From an uncultured Sphingomonas sp. (GTDB taxonomy: Bacteria > Pseudomonadota > Alphaproteobacteria > Sphingomonadales > Sphingomonadaceae), in NCBI RefSeq assembly GCF_913776855.1, contig NZ_CAJYQD010000047.1, positions 32,268 through 96,267 of the forward strand: 64,000 bases of DNA, written 5' to 3'. Position 1 is the first letter of the stretch, and every line of letters starts with the position of its first letter. Shown here in pieces: positions 18,268-28,042 of this stretch. A program made the position numbers and the translations under genes. The notes beneath the pieces are model-generated. The model saw only the letters and a program-made list of their open reading frames with translations, was not told where the DNA came from and ran no database searches.

Positions 18268-18697
18268 AGAATGGGGCACCGCCCGCGAACGGCAGCGCCA
18301 GCGGCGGCGCCGGACGCTGATGATTATGGCGATTGTAACGGCCGCGCTGGCTCCGTTGCTCGCCGTCTTCCTCCTTGGCCTCGTGGAGGGATTCAGCGGC
18401 GCATATGACCCTGATCGGGCGATTCAAACGCGCAGCCATGCCGGCTACATCGCCACGGCCATCGCGCTGCTGGTCGTGCTGGTCGTCAAATATCGGATGT
18501 GGCGCAGCTCGGACGAGGTCGAACGACAGCAGGTAACGGCCGCGCTGGCAATGGCGGGCATTGTCGCGCTGGCTTCGCTGCCGGTGCTGTCGCTGGCGGA
18601 ACAGCCGCTGGGGTTCAAGTTTCCCGCGCTGATCGGCTGGGCCATCGCCATCGCCGCGCTGGTCACGACCCGCATCGTCCAGCGCCTGCGCGGATGA
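18260..18697 (+). CDS. Four-helix membrane protein of the XRE unit
   Basis: 145 residues with about four membrane helices, a basic N-terminus (RERQRQRRRR) and a short loop. The ATG at 18260 is chosen because GAGG (18247-18250) is 9 nt upstream; ATG 18251 directly abuts that sequence. The start overlaps the XRE gene by 8 nt. No catalytic motif is visible. Such XRE/membrane pairs are common, and the membrane partner may sense or be controlled by the repressor; this is inference. Confidence 0.72.
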   Translation: MVEEWGTARERQRQRRRRTLMIMAIVTAALAPLLAVFLLGLVEGFSGAYDPDRAIQTRSHAGYIATAIALLVVLVVKYRMWRSSDEVERQQVTAALAMAGIVALASLPVLSLAEQPLGFKFPALIGWAIAIAALVTTRIVQRLRG

Positions 18698-19551
18698 TCG
18701 CCCGGATCGTCGCCGCACTGTTCGGCTGGCTGTCGCTGGCCAGCCCGGTCGCGGCCCCGGCAGCGCTCAGGCCCGCCCTATGGGTCGCGCGCGACGGTGA
18801 CACGACGATCTGGCTGTTCGGCAGCGTGCATCAGCTGCGGCCGGGTACACCGTGGCTGACCGGGGCGGTGGCGAACGCCTTTGCCGACAGCGACGTCCTC
18901 ACCCTCGAAATCGCACCGGCCACGTCGGATGCGATGACGCGGGCGCTGGTGAAGGTCGCACCGGTCCGCCCGGCACCGCTGCCGTCCGACCTCGACCGAC
19001 GCCTGCGCAGGCGCGCGCGCGACCTCGGCTTTCCCGCACAGGCTTTCGACGCGACCGACCCGTGGTTCGCCGCGACCACCCTCGCTGCCCAGCCGCTGGC
19101 CCGTGCCGGCTACACCCCGGCCCCCGCGCCCGAAACGCTGCTGGCGCGACTCGCCGATCGCAGCGGCACCGCGATCGAGCCACTCGAAACGCTCGACCGG
19201 CAACTCGGCATCTTTGCCGCCCTGCCGCAACCGGCGCAGCGTACCATGCTCGCCCGTGTCCTTGCCGATCCCGATCCGGTGCCGGCGATGGACCGTATCG
19301 TCGCGACCTGGGGCCGGGGCGACGTAGCCACGCTCGACCGGTTGCTGGCGAGCGACATGGACGAAGCCGGCCCGGCGGTCCGCACCGCGCTGCTCGACCG
19401 GCGCAACGCCGCATGGGCCGGGATGATCGCCAGGTGGATGGGCAAGCCGGGAACGCGGTTCGTCGCGGTCGGCACGGGACACCTGACGGGGCCGGGCAGC
19501 GTGCAGGCGCGGTTGCAGGCGATGGGGGTGGCGGTGACGCGGGTGCGGTAA
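18694..19551 (+). CDS. TraB/GumN family protein
   Basis: 285 residues with a signal peptide (GWLSLASPVAAPA) and the family's opening strand pattern WVARDGDTTIWLFGSVHQLR, followed by a conserved Glu in LTLEIAP and a C-terminal VGTGHLTGPGSV. TraB/GumN (haem-binding-uptake-fold) proteins are probably metal-dependent hydrolases or proteases, but bacterial members lack a settled function. The ATG overlaps the stop of the membrane gene (ATGA), making it the fourth gene of the XRE-controlled unit. Confidence 0.85.
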   Translation: MIARIVAALFGWLSLASPVAAPAALRPALWVARDGDTTIWLFGSVHQLRPGTPWLTGAVANAFADSDVLTLEIAPATSDAMTRALVKVAPVRPAPLPSDLDRRLRRRARDLGFPAQAFDATDPWFAATTLAAQPLARAGYTPAPAPETLLARLADRSGTAIEPLETLDRQLGIFAALPQPAQRTMLARVLADPDPVPAMDRIVATWGRGDVATLDRLLASDMDEAGPAVRTALLDRRNAAWAGMIARWMGKPGTRFVAVGTGHLTGPGSVQARLQAMGVAVTRVR

Positions 19552-19673
19552 CGCCCCCAAACCTTGCCTTACGCCACGAACTCCCCTATGCGCCCGCGCT
19601 TGTTCGTGCCGGGGTCATCCCTGGAGGCCCGGCCGCGCAAGACACATGAACCAAGCATTCTAAGGAAGACATG

Positions 19674-20363
19674 ATGAGCGATACGCTGCACCTGTCGGCC
19701 GAGACGCGCGATCGGGCAGGCAAGGGAGCCTCCCGTGCCCTGCGTCGCGATGGCCGCGTCCCCGCCGTGATCTATGGCAACAAGCAGGATCCGGAAAGCA
19801 TCCACCTGAACGCGCGTGAGCTGATGAAGCAGCTGATGACCGGCCACTTCATGAACTCGGTCATCATGGTCGATGTCGGTGGCAAGAAGGTGCGGACGCT
19901 GGCCAAGGACGTCGCCTTCGACGTCGTCACCGACCAGCCGATCCATGTCGACTTCCTGCGCATCGCTAAGAATGCGACGGTAACCGTCGCCGTGCCGGTG
20001 GTGTTCACCAACGAAGACGACGCGCCCGGCATCAAGCGGGACGGCGGCGTGCTGAACGTCGTTGCGCACGAAATTGAACTGACCGTCGAAGCGTCGAACA
20101 TCCCGACCGAGATCGTCGTCGACCTGACCGGCCGCGAAGTCGGTGAATCGATCCACCTGTCGGACGTCAAGCTGCCGAACGGTGCCGAGGCGACTGCTTC
20201 GGAAGACGCCGTGACCGTTGCGACGATCACGCCGCCGACCACGCTGACCGCCGAGGACGAAGCGCTCGACGCCGAAGTCGCCGAAGCACAGTCGGCCGAA
20301 GCCGCTGCTGAAGCCGAGGCGGACGAAGCCGACGCCGAAGGCGAGGACAAGGCCGAGGGCTGA
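19674..20363 (+). CDS. rplY: 50S ribosomal protein L25/Ctc
   Basis: 229 residues: an L25 5S-rRNA-binding domain ([20 protein letters not shown], then [15 protein letters not shown]) followed by the TL5/Ctc C-terminal beta domain and an acidic Ala/Glu/Asp tail from about residue 190, as in other alphaproteobacteria. ATG 19674 is preferred over ATG 19671 because AAGGAAG ends only 2 nt before the latter. A terminator hairpin follows at 20388, and pth comes next, the usual order. Confidence 0.97.
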   Translation: MSDTLHLSAETRDRAGKGASRALRRDGRVPAVIYGNKQDPESIHLNARELMKQLMTGHFMNSVIMVDVGGKKVRTLAKDVAFDVVTDQPIHVDFLRIAKNATVTVAVPVVFTNEDDAPGIKRDGGVLNVVAHEIELTVEASNIPTEIVVDLTGREVGESIHLSDVKLPNGAEATASEDAVTVATITPPTTLTAEDEALDAEVAEAQSAEAAAEAEADEADAEGEDKAEG

Positions 20364-20387
20364 TCCGCCCCGCCTTGCGCAGCTTTG

Positions 20388-20423
20388 GGGAGCGGGATGG
20401 CCGAGGTCGTTCCGCTCCCTTTT
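20388..20423 (+). terminator. Rho-independent terminator after rplY
   Basis: The perfect 8-bp stem GGGAGCGG/CCGCTCCC (20388-20395 with 20412-20419) closes a 16-nt loop and is followed by TTTT. It lies 25 nt after the rplY stop and 110 nt before pth, so pth may have its own promoter or be read through. Confidence 0.7.
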
Positions 20424-20533
20424 GCGTTCGGGGGAGCCGGCCCCCGACTGAGGCAGCGCGCTTCCCATCCGGAACGTGACCAAAGCGCTCACACCCGCTA
20501 CAGCCGCGCGCCACCCACCCGAAGGACCCCGCA

Positions 20534-21100
20534 ATGCAGCTCTGGACCGGCCTGGGGAATCCCGGCCCGCAATATGCGATGCATCGCCACAATATCGGCT
20601 TCATGGCGGTCGACGCGATCGCCGAGGTCCATGGCTTCGCCGCACCCAGACGCGCCTTTCAGGGCTGGGTACAGGAAGGACGGATCGGGTCGGAAAAGAT
20701 CCTGCTGCTGAAACCCGGCACCTATATGAACGAAAGCGGCCGCGCGGTCGGCGAAGCGATGCGCTTCTACAAGCTGGCACCCGCCGACGTGACCTTGTTC
20801 CACGACGAACTCGATATCGCGCCGTTCAAATTGAAGGTAAAGGTCGGCGGCGGCCATGCCGGGCATAACGGGCTGCGTTCGACCGACGCCCATATCGGCC
20901 CCGACTTCCGCCGCATCCGCCTCGGCATCGGGCATCCGGGACACAAGGATCGGGTAACCCCCTATGTGCTGGGCAATTTCGCGAAGGCGGAACTGGACGA
21001 CCTGACCGACCTGCTGGGCGCGGTCGCAGCGGAGTCGCCGTGGCTGGCCGCGAACGACGATGTGCGCTTCATGAACGAGGTCGCGCGGCGGATGGGATAA
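20534..21100 (+). CDS. pth: Peptidyl-tRNA hydrolase
   Basis: 188 residues, normal length. It releases peptidyl-tRNAs that drop off ribosomes. Motifs are WTGLGNPGPQYAMHRHNIGF at the N-terminus (Asn and the catalytic His of RHNIG), 'KPGTYMNESGRAV', FHDELD, and 'GGGHAGHNGLRS'. It directly follows rplY, a conserved pairing. Confidence 0.98.
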   Translation: MQLWTGLGNPGPQYAMHRHNIGFMAVDAIAEVHGFAAPRRAFQGWVQEGRIGSEKILLLKPGTYMNESGRAVGEAMRFYKLAPADVTLFHDELDIAPFKLKVKVGGGHAGHNGLRSTDAHIGPDFRRIRLGIGHPGHKDRVTPYVLGNFAKAELDDLTDLLGAVAAESPWLAANDDVRFMNEVARRMG

Positions 21101-21211
21101 GCGCAGTGTCCGGCGCCCCCGACCACCTCTCGCCCCCCCCAACACCGCAAGATCGGTCGAGCGCCCCGCCCCTTCCCGTGTGCATATGCCCGTGCCACAC
21201 AAGGAACGGAC

Positions 21212-22075
21212 ATGACGGCGAACGCCTCCCCCTATCACGACCGGATGCAGCGGGCGCTCGACCATATCGACCGGCATCTCGACGACGATCTCGACCTTGC
21301 TCGCATCAGCGCGGTCGCAGCCTTCTCGAAATATCATTTCCACCGCCAGTTCGTCGCGACCTTCGGCCTGCCGGTACAGCGTTACGTCCAGCTCGCCCGG
21401 TTGCAGCGGGCATCGCACCGGCTCGCCTTCCACGGCGACCGCGTGACCGACGTGGCGCTCGATGTGGGATATGATGCGCCCGATGCCTTTGCCCGCGCCT
21501 TTCGCCGGCGCTTCAGACAATCGCCATCGTCCTTCCGTTCCGTGCCCGACTGGGCACCGTGGCGCGCGGCGCTCCTGCCGCTGGATCTTGCGAGGAACCG
21601 ATCCATGCCGACCTACGACGTCACCCTGCGCGACTTTCCCGACACCCGCGTTGCGATCCTGTCCCATGTCGGCGACATGGCGACGATCGGCGACACCATC
21701 CGCCGCTTCATCGCGTGGCGACGTGCGAACCGCCTGTCACCGGCGGACCATGCGACCTTCAACCTCTTTCACAGCGATACGCAGGCGTTGGCGGCCGGCC
21801 CGGTCCGCATCGACCTGTGCGTCGCTACCGATCGCGTATTTCCGCCAGAAGACGGGGTTACCATCGGCCTGATCCCCGGCGGCCGCTGCGCCGTGGTGCG
21901 GTTAAGAGGCCAAGCCGACGACCTCGAGGCCCCGGCGCTCCATCTCTATCGCGACTGGCTGCCCGATAGCGGTGAGGAACTGCGCGACGTTCCGCTATTC
22001 TGCCAGCGGGTCCGCTTCTATCCCGACGTGGCGGAACGCGACGCGATCACCGACCTGTTCCTCCCCTTGCGATAG
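21212..22075 (+). CDS. AraC-type regulator with GyrI-like effector domain
   Basis: 287 residues. The N-terminal AraC double helix-turn-helix spans about residues 8-108 (DDLDLARISAVAAFSKYHFH and 'VTDVALDVGYDAPDAFARAF'). From about 130 a GyrI/SbmC-like small-molecule-binding domain follows ('YDVTLRDFPDTRVAILSHVG' to the end). This HTH-first order matches the Rob/SoxS-like AraC-GyrI family that responds to small hydrophobic compounds. It stands alone between pth and the diguanylate cyclase, so its targets are unknown. Confidence 0.9.
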   Translation: MTANASPYHDRMQRALDHIDRHLDDDLDLARISAVAAFSKYHFHRQFVATFGLPVQRYVQLARLQRASHRLAFHGDRVTDVALDVGYDAPDAFARAFRRRFRQSPSSFRSVPDWAPWRAALLPLDLARNRSMPTYDVTLRDFPDTRVAILSHVGDMATIGDTIRRFIAWRRANRLSPADHATFNLFHSDTQALAAGPVRIDLCVATDRVFPPEDGVTIGLIPGGRCAVVRLRGQADDLEAPALHLYRDWLPDSGEELRDVPLFCQRVRFYPDVAERDAITDLFLPLR

Positions 22076-22152
22076 CGGGGACGGTACACGGCGTACCGGG
22101 CGTGCCGAGCGCAGGCAAACATCCCTTAACCAATATGCCCCAAGGTCTCGGC

Positions 22153-23964
22153 ATGGCCCGATCCACCGAATCCGTTGCGCGCGTAATGCGCTCCGTGATC
22201 CTTTCGATGCTATCGGGCTGCACCTATTTCAGCGCTGCGTTCCTGTCGCTGACGTTGACGCTGGGCAATGACGGGATCGCCACGCTGTGGCCGCCCAGCG
22301 GTATCCTGCTCGCGGTCCTGCTGCTGGCACCGCGCGAACGGATCGCGTGGCACGTGGTTGCCGCAACTATCGGTGCGCTGGCCGCCAACCTGGCGATCGG
22401 TAATCCGCCAGCAACCGCGCTTACCTTCGCCGTCGCCAATATCAGCGAATCGATCCTGGCGGTATGGCTGCTGCGCCGGGACGGCCGGCGCGGCACCGCC
22501 TTTCTCGACCAACGCGACCTGTTGCGGTTCGGCAGCGCGGCCCTGGCCGGAACCATGCTCAGTGCAACGATCACGACGACCACGCTCCCACTCATACCCG
22601 AACGGCTTGCCTTGTTCTGGCTGTCGTGGCTGTCGACGGACCTGCTTGGCATCTTCGTCGTGGCGCCGGTCATCCTGATCTTCGGTCGGGCGCTGTATCG
22701 CCCGCGCGTCCAGGCGATACCGCAATCGATCGCCAGGACGATAGCCGTCTTCCTCCTGATCGCGGTCGTCTCGGCGATCACCTTTGCCCAATCGAGCTAT
22801 CCGCCCCTGTTCGCGCCGATGCTGGCCGTGCTGCTGGCCGCGTTCTGGCTCGGCCCGCTGGGCGCGGCGGGCGGGGTGATGATCGTGGCCATGCTGTCGA
22901 CCACGGCCCTGGCGCTCGGCATCGGGCCGATTGCGCAGGACGATATCGGGCCGCTCGAACGCAGCCTGTTGCTGCAATGCTATCTGCTCACCACCTTTGC
23001 CGCGTCGCTGCCGATCGCGACCCTGCTTGCCGCACGCGACCGGCTGCTTGCCCGGCTGGCCGAAAAGATGCGGCTGCTCGAACTGGCCGAAAGCGCGGCA
23101 CAGGTCGGCCACTGGCGTCTCGACACCGGCAAGCAGCGGGTCACCTGGTCGCAGGAGGTGTATCGCATCCACGGCATCCCCGATACCGTGCCCCCGACGC
23201 TCGGCTCGGCACTGGACGCGTATCATCCCGACGACCGCGCGATGGTGACGGACCAGATCGAACAAGCGATGGCCAACCATGCCGGGTTCGAATTTCGCGC
23301 GCGGATCGTCCGGCCCGATGGCGAAGTGCGTCACGTCTTTTCGCGTGGGGAAATCGATCGGATCAACAATGACGGATCGGTATGCCTGTTCGGCATCATC
23401 CAGGACGTCACGGTGCAGGTCGCGCATGAAACCCTGCTCGACGACGCCCGGCTCCAAGCGGAGGAAGCCGCCCGCATCGCCACGATCATGGCCGAAACCG
23501 ACCAATTGACCGGCATCGCCAATCGCCGCCGCACGCTGGCTGCGCTGGAACGCGCGGTGTCGACCTCCGACGCAGATGGCGGCCCGGTGTCGATCGCGAT
23601 CTTCGACATCGACCATTTCAAGCAGGTCAACGATCGCTATGGCCACGCCACCGGCGATGTGGTGCTGCAACGCGTCGCGCACATCGCCACCGCCGAGTTG
23701 CGCAAGGCGGACGTGATCGGTCGGTTCGGCGGGGAGGAATTCGTCCTGCTGCTGCCCGACGCCACCACGGCCACGGCGTTGCGCGTCGCCGAACGGATCC
23801 GCCGCGCGATCGAAGCGGGCGCCGATCGGCCACCGGTGACGATCAGCGTGGGCGTCGCCGAACGACTGCCCGGCGAAACCACCGAAGCCTTGCTGCGCCG
23901 CGCCGACCAGGCATTGTACGTCGCCAAGCGCGAGGGGCGCAACACGCTGCGCCTAGCCGCCTGA
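22153..23964 (+). CDS. MASE1-PAS-GGDEF diguanylate cyclase
   Basis: 603 residues from the ATG at 22153, preceded by AAGG 7 nt upstream; ATG 22135 lacks an SD. A MASE1-type membrane sensor of about eight helices fills residues 10-310 (early LWPPSGILLAVLL). A PAS fold follows ('QVGHWRLDTGKQRVTWSQEV'), then the cyclase domain. The active site is the intact GGEEF variant, and RKAD five residues before it is a complete RxxD inhibitory site, so c-di-GMP synthesis with product inhibition is expected. The MASE1 ligand is unknown. The gene appears monocistronic. Confidence 0.94.
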   Translation: MARSTESVARVMRSVILSMLSGCTYFSAAFLSLTLTLGNDGIATLWPPSGILLAVLLLAPRERIAWHVVAATIGALAANLAIGNPPATALTFAVANISESILAVWLLRRDGRRGTAFLDQRDLLRFGSAALAGTMLSATITTTTLPLIPERLALFWLSWLSTDLLGIFVVAPVILIFGRALYRPRVQAIPQSIARTIAVFLLIAVVSAITFAQSSYPPLFAPMLAVLLAAFWLGPLGAAGGVMIVAMLSTTALALGIGPIAQDDIGPLERSLLLQCYLLTTFAASLPIATLLAARDRLLARLAEKMRLLELAESAAQVGHWRLDTGKQRVTWSQEVYRIHGIPDTVPPTLGSALDAYHPDDRAMVTDQIEQAMANHAGFEFRARIVRPDGEVRHVFSRGEIDRINNDGSVCLFGIIQDVTVQVAHETLLDDARLQAEEAARIATIMAETDQLTGIANRRRTLAALERAVSTSDADGGPVSIAIFDIDHFKQVNDRYGHATGDVVLQRVAHIATAELRKADVIGRFGGEEFVLLLPDATTATALRVAERIRRAIEAGADRPPVTISVGVAERLPGETTEALLRRADQALYVAKREGRNTLRLAA

Positions 23965-24056
23965 CCGGCAATCGAGGGCCGCTTTGCAGGATCATCCTTA
24001 GCGGTCATGGGTCCCCGACCTTGCCCCGTCGCGTGCCGGAAAGGTACACCCACGCA

Positions 24057-24959
24057 ATGACCCGTTTGATCCAATGGCTTACCGGCCTGCTCCTCCTGTC
24101 GCTCGGCACCGTGGCACAGGCCGCCCCGCACTGCTCCCTCGCCCCCGGCGGCGACCGACAGGTCGTGGTCGGCCCGGACGGTCGCACGGTACTGATCCAC
24201 CTGCCCCGCGCCCAGGTACCGGAAGCACCTGCCCCGCTGGTCATCCTGCTCCACGGCAGCGGCAGCACCGGCGCAGCGATGTTGCGTGATTCGAGGCTGG
24301 CCGAGGCGGCGGATCGGCACGGCTTCATCGTCGCCGCGCCCGATGCTGGCATTGCCCATGACAAGGGCTTCGTCTGGAACATTCCCGGCGTGCCGACTGT
24401 CGCCGGCACGGTTCCCGGCCCCGATGCGCCCGACGATGTGAAGTTCATCGGCGCGCTGATCGATCAGCTGGCTGCGCAAGGCTGTGTCGATCCGGGGCGG
24501 GTCTATGCCACCGGCCTGTCGGGCGGCGGGCGGATGACGTCGTGGCTCGGCTGCGTCGCGACCGATCGCTTTGCCGGCATTGCCCCCGTGGTCGGGCTGC
24601 GTGCCGGCAACCCGCTCGCCAGCGACCCCGCCCGCCCCGATCCGACGACCTGCCGTCCGTCGAAGCCGCTGCCGGTCCTTGCCTTTGCCGGCGACGCCGA
24701 CACCACCAACCCGATCCAGGGCGGAGGCGCCAGATACTGGTCCTACACCATGCACGCTGCCGAAATGCGCTGGGCCGGCCTCAACGGCTGCACCGCCGCG
24801 CCCACCACCCGCTGGGTCGCGCCCAAGGTGTATGAGGAACGCTATACCGGCTGCCGCAACGGCGCGGACGTCGCGGGCAGGATCACGGTCGGTGGCGGGC
24901 ATAGCTGGGTCGTCGACAATGACGCGCTCTGGGCGTTCCTGTCGCAGCACCGCCGCTGA
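24057..24959 (+). CDS. Secreted PHB-depolymerase/LpqC-like esterase
   Basis: 300 residues with a signal peptide ending VAQA-AP near residue 23; ATG 24057 is selected because an earlier start (24021) places Arg/Pro residues before the signal. It is an alpha/beta hydrolase: oxyanion HGSGSTG, nucleophile elbow GLSGGG with Ser, and a C-terminal GGGHSW His. Family members hydrolyse polyhydroxybutyrate oligomers, feruloyl esters or acetylxylan. Several Cys (for example CTAAP, GCRNG) suggest disulfides. The natural substrate is not inferable. Confidence 0.88.
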   Translation: MTRLIQWLTGLLLLSLGTVAQAAPHCSLAPGGDRQVVVGPDGRTVLIHLPRAQVPEAPAPLVILLHGSGSTGAAMLRDSRLAEAADRHGFIVAAPDAGIAHDKGFVWNIPGVPTVAGTVPGPDAPDDVKFIGALIDQLAAQGCVDPGRVYATGLSGGGRMTSWLGCVATDRFAGIAPVVGLRAGNPLASDPARPDPTTCRPSKPLPVLAFAGDADTTNPIQGGGARYWSYTMHAAEMRWAGLNGCTAAPTTRWVAPKVYEERYTGCRNGADVAGRITVGGGHSWVVDNDALWAFLSQHRR

Positions 24960-24997
24960 CCCTTTCCAAAACGTGTCCGATCGGCCAAGCCGCATCC

Positions 24998-25582
24998 ATG
25001 ACCGTCCGCACCCTGTTCCCGACCCAGCTCTACGAAGCCGATCTCGCCGATGCCCAGCTGGTCGATGAACTCGACGCTTCGGTCCGCGCGCTGGCCGAAG
25101 AGGATATGGCGGGTCGTCGCTGGTCGAAGGAGCATGGCTATCGCGGCTATACCTCCTATGCCTCGCTCAACGACCTGCCGCTGCGCGACCCGGTGTTCGC
25201 CGACCTGAAGCGCGTCCTCGATCGTCATGCCGCGAAGTTCGCCGCGGCGTGCGGCATGGAACTGGCCGGGCGCAAGCTGAAGCTCGACAGCCTGTGGGTG
25301 AACCTGCTGAAGCCCGGCGGCGGCCATTCCGGTCACCTCCACCCGCACAGCGTCGTGTCGGGCACCGTCTATGTCGCCGTTCCCGAAGGTGCCGGTGGCA
25401 TCCGGTTCGAGGACCCCCGGCTGCCGATGCTGATGGCCGCACCCACCCGCCCCGGCACGTTCGAAACCGTCGCTCCCCGGCCGGGCACACTGCTGCTATG
25501 GGAAAGCTGGCTGCGCCACGAGGTCATGCCCCATGCCGGCAAGGGCGAACGGATCAGCGTCAGCTTCAACTATCGTTGGTAG
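24998..25582 (+). CDS. Putative 2OG-Fe(II) oxygenase (TIGR02466 type)
   Basis: 194 residues. It resembles the small 2-oxoglutarate/Fe(II) oxygenase family with 'LWVNLLKPGGGHSGHLHPHS' (metal His residues), then 'GTLLLWESWLRHEV' with the distal His and 'RISVSFNYRW' carrying the 2OG-binding Arg. The cellular substrate is unknown; the fold is prolyl-hydroxylase-like. It lies 38 nt after the esterase and 59 nt before ychF on the same strand. Confidence 0.86.
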   Translation: MTVRTLFPTQLYEADLADAQLVDELDASVRALAEEDMAGRRWSKEHGYRGYTSYASLNDLPLRDPVFADLKRVLDRHAAKFAAACGMELAGRKLKLDSLWVNLLKPGGGHSGHLHPHSVVSGTVYVAVPEGAGGIRFEDPRLPMLMAAPTRPGTFETVAPRPGTLLLWESWLRHEVMPHAGKGERISVSFNYRW

Positions 25583-25641
25583 CAAATCGGCGCGGCAGGC
25601 GCTAAGGGGCGGGCTTTCCATCATCACCGGGATTGCACCAA

Positions 25642-26742
25642 GTGGGTTTTCGCTGCGGTATCGTCGGGCTGCCGAATGTCGGCAAGTCCACCCTGTTCAA
25701 CGCGCTGACGCAGACTCAGGCGGCACAGGCGGCCAATTATCCCTTCTGCACGATCGAGCCGAACGTCGGTAACGTCGCCGTTCCGGACCCCCGGCTGGAT
25801 TCGCTGGCGCAGATCGCCAGCTCGGCCAAGAAGATCGAGACGCAGCTGGCGTTCGTCGACATCGCCGGCCTGGTGCGCGGCGCGTCGAAGGGTGAGGGGC
25901 TGGGCAACCAGTTCCTGGGCAATATCCGCGAGGTCGATGCGATCGTCCACGTCCTGCGCTGTTTCGAGAATGACGACATCCAGCATGTCGACGATCGCGT
26001 CGATCCGATCGCCGATGCGGACACGGTCGAAACCGAACTGATGCTGTCCGATCTCGAGTCACTCGAAAAGCGCGTGCCCAACCTGACCAAGAAGGGCCAG
26101 CAGGGCGACAAGGAAGCCAAGGTCGCCGCGGTCGTACTCGGCCGCGCGCTCGACCTGCTGCGCGAAGGCAAGCCGGCCCGCCTGACCGAGGTCAAGGACG
26201 AGGAAGAGGAACGCCACTTCGCGCAGGCGCAGCTGCTCACCGCCAAGCCGGTCCTCTATGTCTGCAACGTCAACGAGGAAGACGCCGCCGAAGGCAACGC
26301 GCTGTCGGCAAAGGTGTTTGCCAAGGCGAAGGCCGAAGGTGCCGAAGCCGTCGTCGTTTCCGCCGCGATCGAGGCGGAGATCGCGACGATGGAACCGGCC
26401 GATCGGGCCGAGTTCCTGTCCGACTTGGGCCTTGCCGAAACCGGCCTCGCCCGCGTGATCCGCGCCGGATATTCGCTGCTGCACCTGCTGACCTTCTTCA
26501 CGGTCGGTCCGAAGGAAGCCCGCGCCTGGACCGTGTCGGTCGGGGCCAAGGCACCACAGGCGGCGGGCGAAATCCACAGCGATTTCGAACGCGGCTTCAT
26601 CCGCGCCGAAACCATCGCCTTTGCCGATTATGTCGCGTGCAAGGGCGAAAGCGGCGCCCGCGATGCAGGCAAGCTGCGTGCGGAGGGCAAGGAATATGTC
26701 GTGCAGGACGGCGACGTGATGCTGTTCCGCTTCAACGTCTGA
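25642..26742 (+). CDS. ychF: Redox-regulated ATPase YchF (Obg-like)
   Basis: 366 residues when started at GTG 25642, giving the family N-terminus GFRCGIVGLPNVGKST; a TTG at 25633 would add three odd residues. It has the G-domain with P-loop GLPNVGKS, switch region 'FVDIAGLVRGASKGEGLGNQ' and NVNEED in place of NKxD, hence ATP rather than GTP preference, then a coiled-coil insert and a C-terminal TGS domain ('ETIAFADYVACKGESGARDA'). It binds ribosomes and modulates stress responses and translation. Confidence 0.97.
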   Translation: MGFRCGIVGLPNVGKSTLFNALTQTQAAQAANYPFCTIEPNVGNVAVPDPRLDSLAQIASSAKKIETQLAFVDIAGLVRGASKGEGLGNQFLGNIREVDAIVHVLRCFENDDIQHVDDRVDPIADADTVETELMLSDLESLEKRVPNLTKKGQQGDKEAKVAAVVLGRALDLLREGKPARLTEVKDEEEERHFAQAQLLTAKPVLYVCNVNEEDAAEGNALSAKVFAKAKAEGAEAVVVSAAIEAEIATMEPADRAEFLSDLGLAETGLARVIRAGYSLLHLLTFFTVGPKEARAWTVSVGAKAPQAAGEIHSDFERGFIRAETIAFADYVACKGESGARDAGKLRAEGKEYVVQDGDVMLFRFNV

Positions 26743-26785
26743 CCCTTCATCACGGCGTCATCTTCTAGCGATATATTGTATCGTC

Positions 26786-28042
26786 ATGCGGTTCCCTTCC
26801 CTGTTCGCTGCGCTTGCCCTGCTGGGCGGTTGCGCTGGTCATTCGCTCCCCGTCCGGTCGCCCATGGCGGCCGTCAAAACGCGTACGCCGGTCACGATCC
26901 TGATCGGGATCGATGGCGCGCGACCGGACTATCTGTCGCCTGCGGTCACGCCGACCTTGTCGCGGCTGGCGGCGGATGGCGTTTCCGCGTCGATGCAGCC
27001 CTCCTTTCCGACCAAGACCTTCCCCAATTTCTGGACGATCGCGACCGGCGTCCGTCCCGACAAGAGCGGCATCGTCGGCAACAAGATGGAGGACGCCGCC
27101 CGCCCCGGCGAAACCTTCACCATGGAAACCACCGATCCGTTCTGGTGGAACACCGCCAAACCGATCTGGATCGCCGCCGAACAGGCTGGCATCCGCAGCG
27201 CGACGATGTTCTGGCCGGGTAGCGAGGTCGCCTGGGGCGGCAGCGGCAAGCCCGACCACGGCGTCTATGCCGGCGGTGCCCATGCGTCCGACTGGCAGGC
27301 ATTCAATCAGGCGATCGATGCGAACCAGCGCGTCGATGCGGTGATCGACTGGCTGCGCCGCCCCGCCGCGACCCGCCCGCGCTTCGTCACCCTGTATTTC
27401 GATGACGTAGATGCCGCCGGACATGAACATGGCCCGCAAGGGGCGGAAACGCGCGCCGCGATGACGCATGTCGATGCCGCGATCGGTCGCTTGCAGCGCG
27501 AACTGGCGACGCTGGGGCAACCGGCGGACCTGATCGTCGTCGCCGACCATGGCATGGCGGCGATCGCCACCGACCGCGTCATCGCCCTCGACCGCGTGAT
27601 CCCGACCGGCAGCTATCGCCTGATCGAAACCGGCCCCTATGCCGCGATCGATTCCACACCGGGCCAGGAACGCGCCTTGGCCGCTGCACTCGCCAGGCCG
27701 CATCCGCACATGCAATGCTGGCCCAAGGCCGCGATCCCGGCGCGCCTGCGCTACGGCACCAATCCGCGCGTCGCGGCTTTCCTGTGTCTTGCCGAGATCG
27801 GTTGGACGATCGCACCATCCGCCCCCACCCGGCCGGTAACCGGCGGCGCGCATGGCTATGACGACGCCGCGCCGGAGATGCAGGCGATGTTCGTGGCGAA
27901 CGGGCCGGCGTTCCGTACGGGTGTGAAGCTGCCCTCCTTCCGCAACACCGCGATCCACCCGCTGCTGCGCCGGATGCTGGGTATTGCGCCAGACCCGACA
28001 TTGGACGGCGACGCCGGGATTGGCGCAGCCGCGCTGCGATAA
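26786..28042 (+). CDS. NPP-type phosphodiesterase/pyrophosphatase lipoprotein
   Basis: 418 residues. A lipoprotein signal with lipobox LGGC (Cys16) is followed by an alkaline-phosphatase-superfamily domain. Metal and nucleophile motifs are IGIDGARPDY, PSFPTKTFPNFWTIATG (Thr nucleophile), DDVDAAGHEHGP, VADHGM and GAHGYD, the set found in nucleotide pyrophosphatase/phosphodiesterases. It probably hydrolyses extracellular nucleotides or phosphodiesters for scavenging. It is separated from ychF by 43 nt. Confidence 0.92.
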   Translation: MRFPSLFAALALLGGCAGHSLPVRSPMAAVKTRTPVTILIGIDGARPDYLSPAVTPTLSRLAADGVSASMQPSFPTKTFPNFWTIATGVRPDKSGIVGNKMEDAARPGETFTMETTDPFWWNTAKPIWIAAEQAGIRSATMFWPGSEVAWGGSGKPDHGVYAGGAHASDWQAFNQAIDANQRVDAVIDWLRRPAATRPRFVTLYFDDVDAAGHEHGPQGAETRAAMTHVDAAIGRLQRELATLGQPADLIVVADHGMAAIATDRVIALDRVIPTGSYRLIETGPYAAIDSTPGQERALAAALARPHPHMQCWPKAAIPARLRYGTNPRVAAFLCLAEIGWTIAPSAPTRPVTGGAHGYDDAAPEMQAMFVANGPAFRTGVKLPSFRNTAIHPLLRRMLGIAPDPTLDGDAGIGAAALR

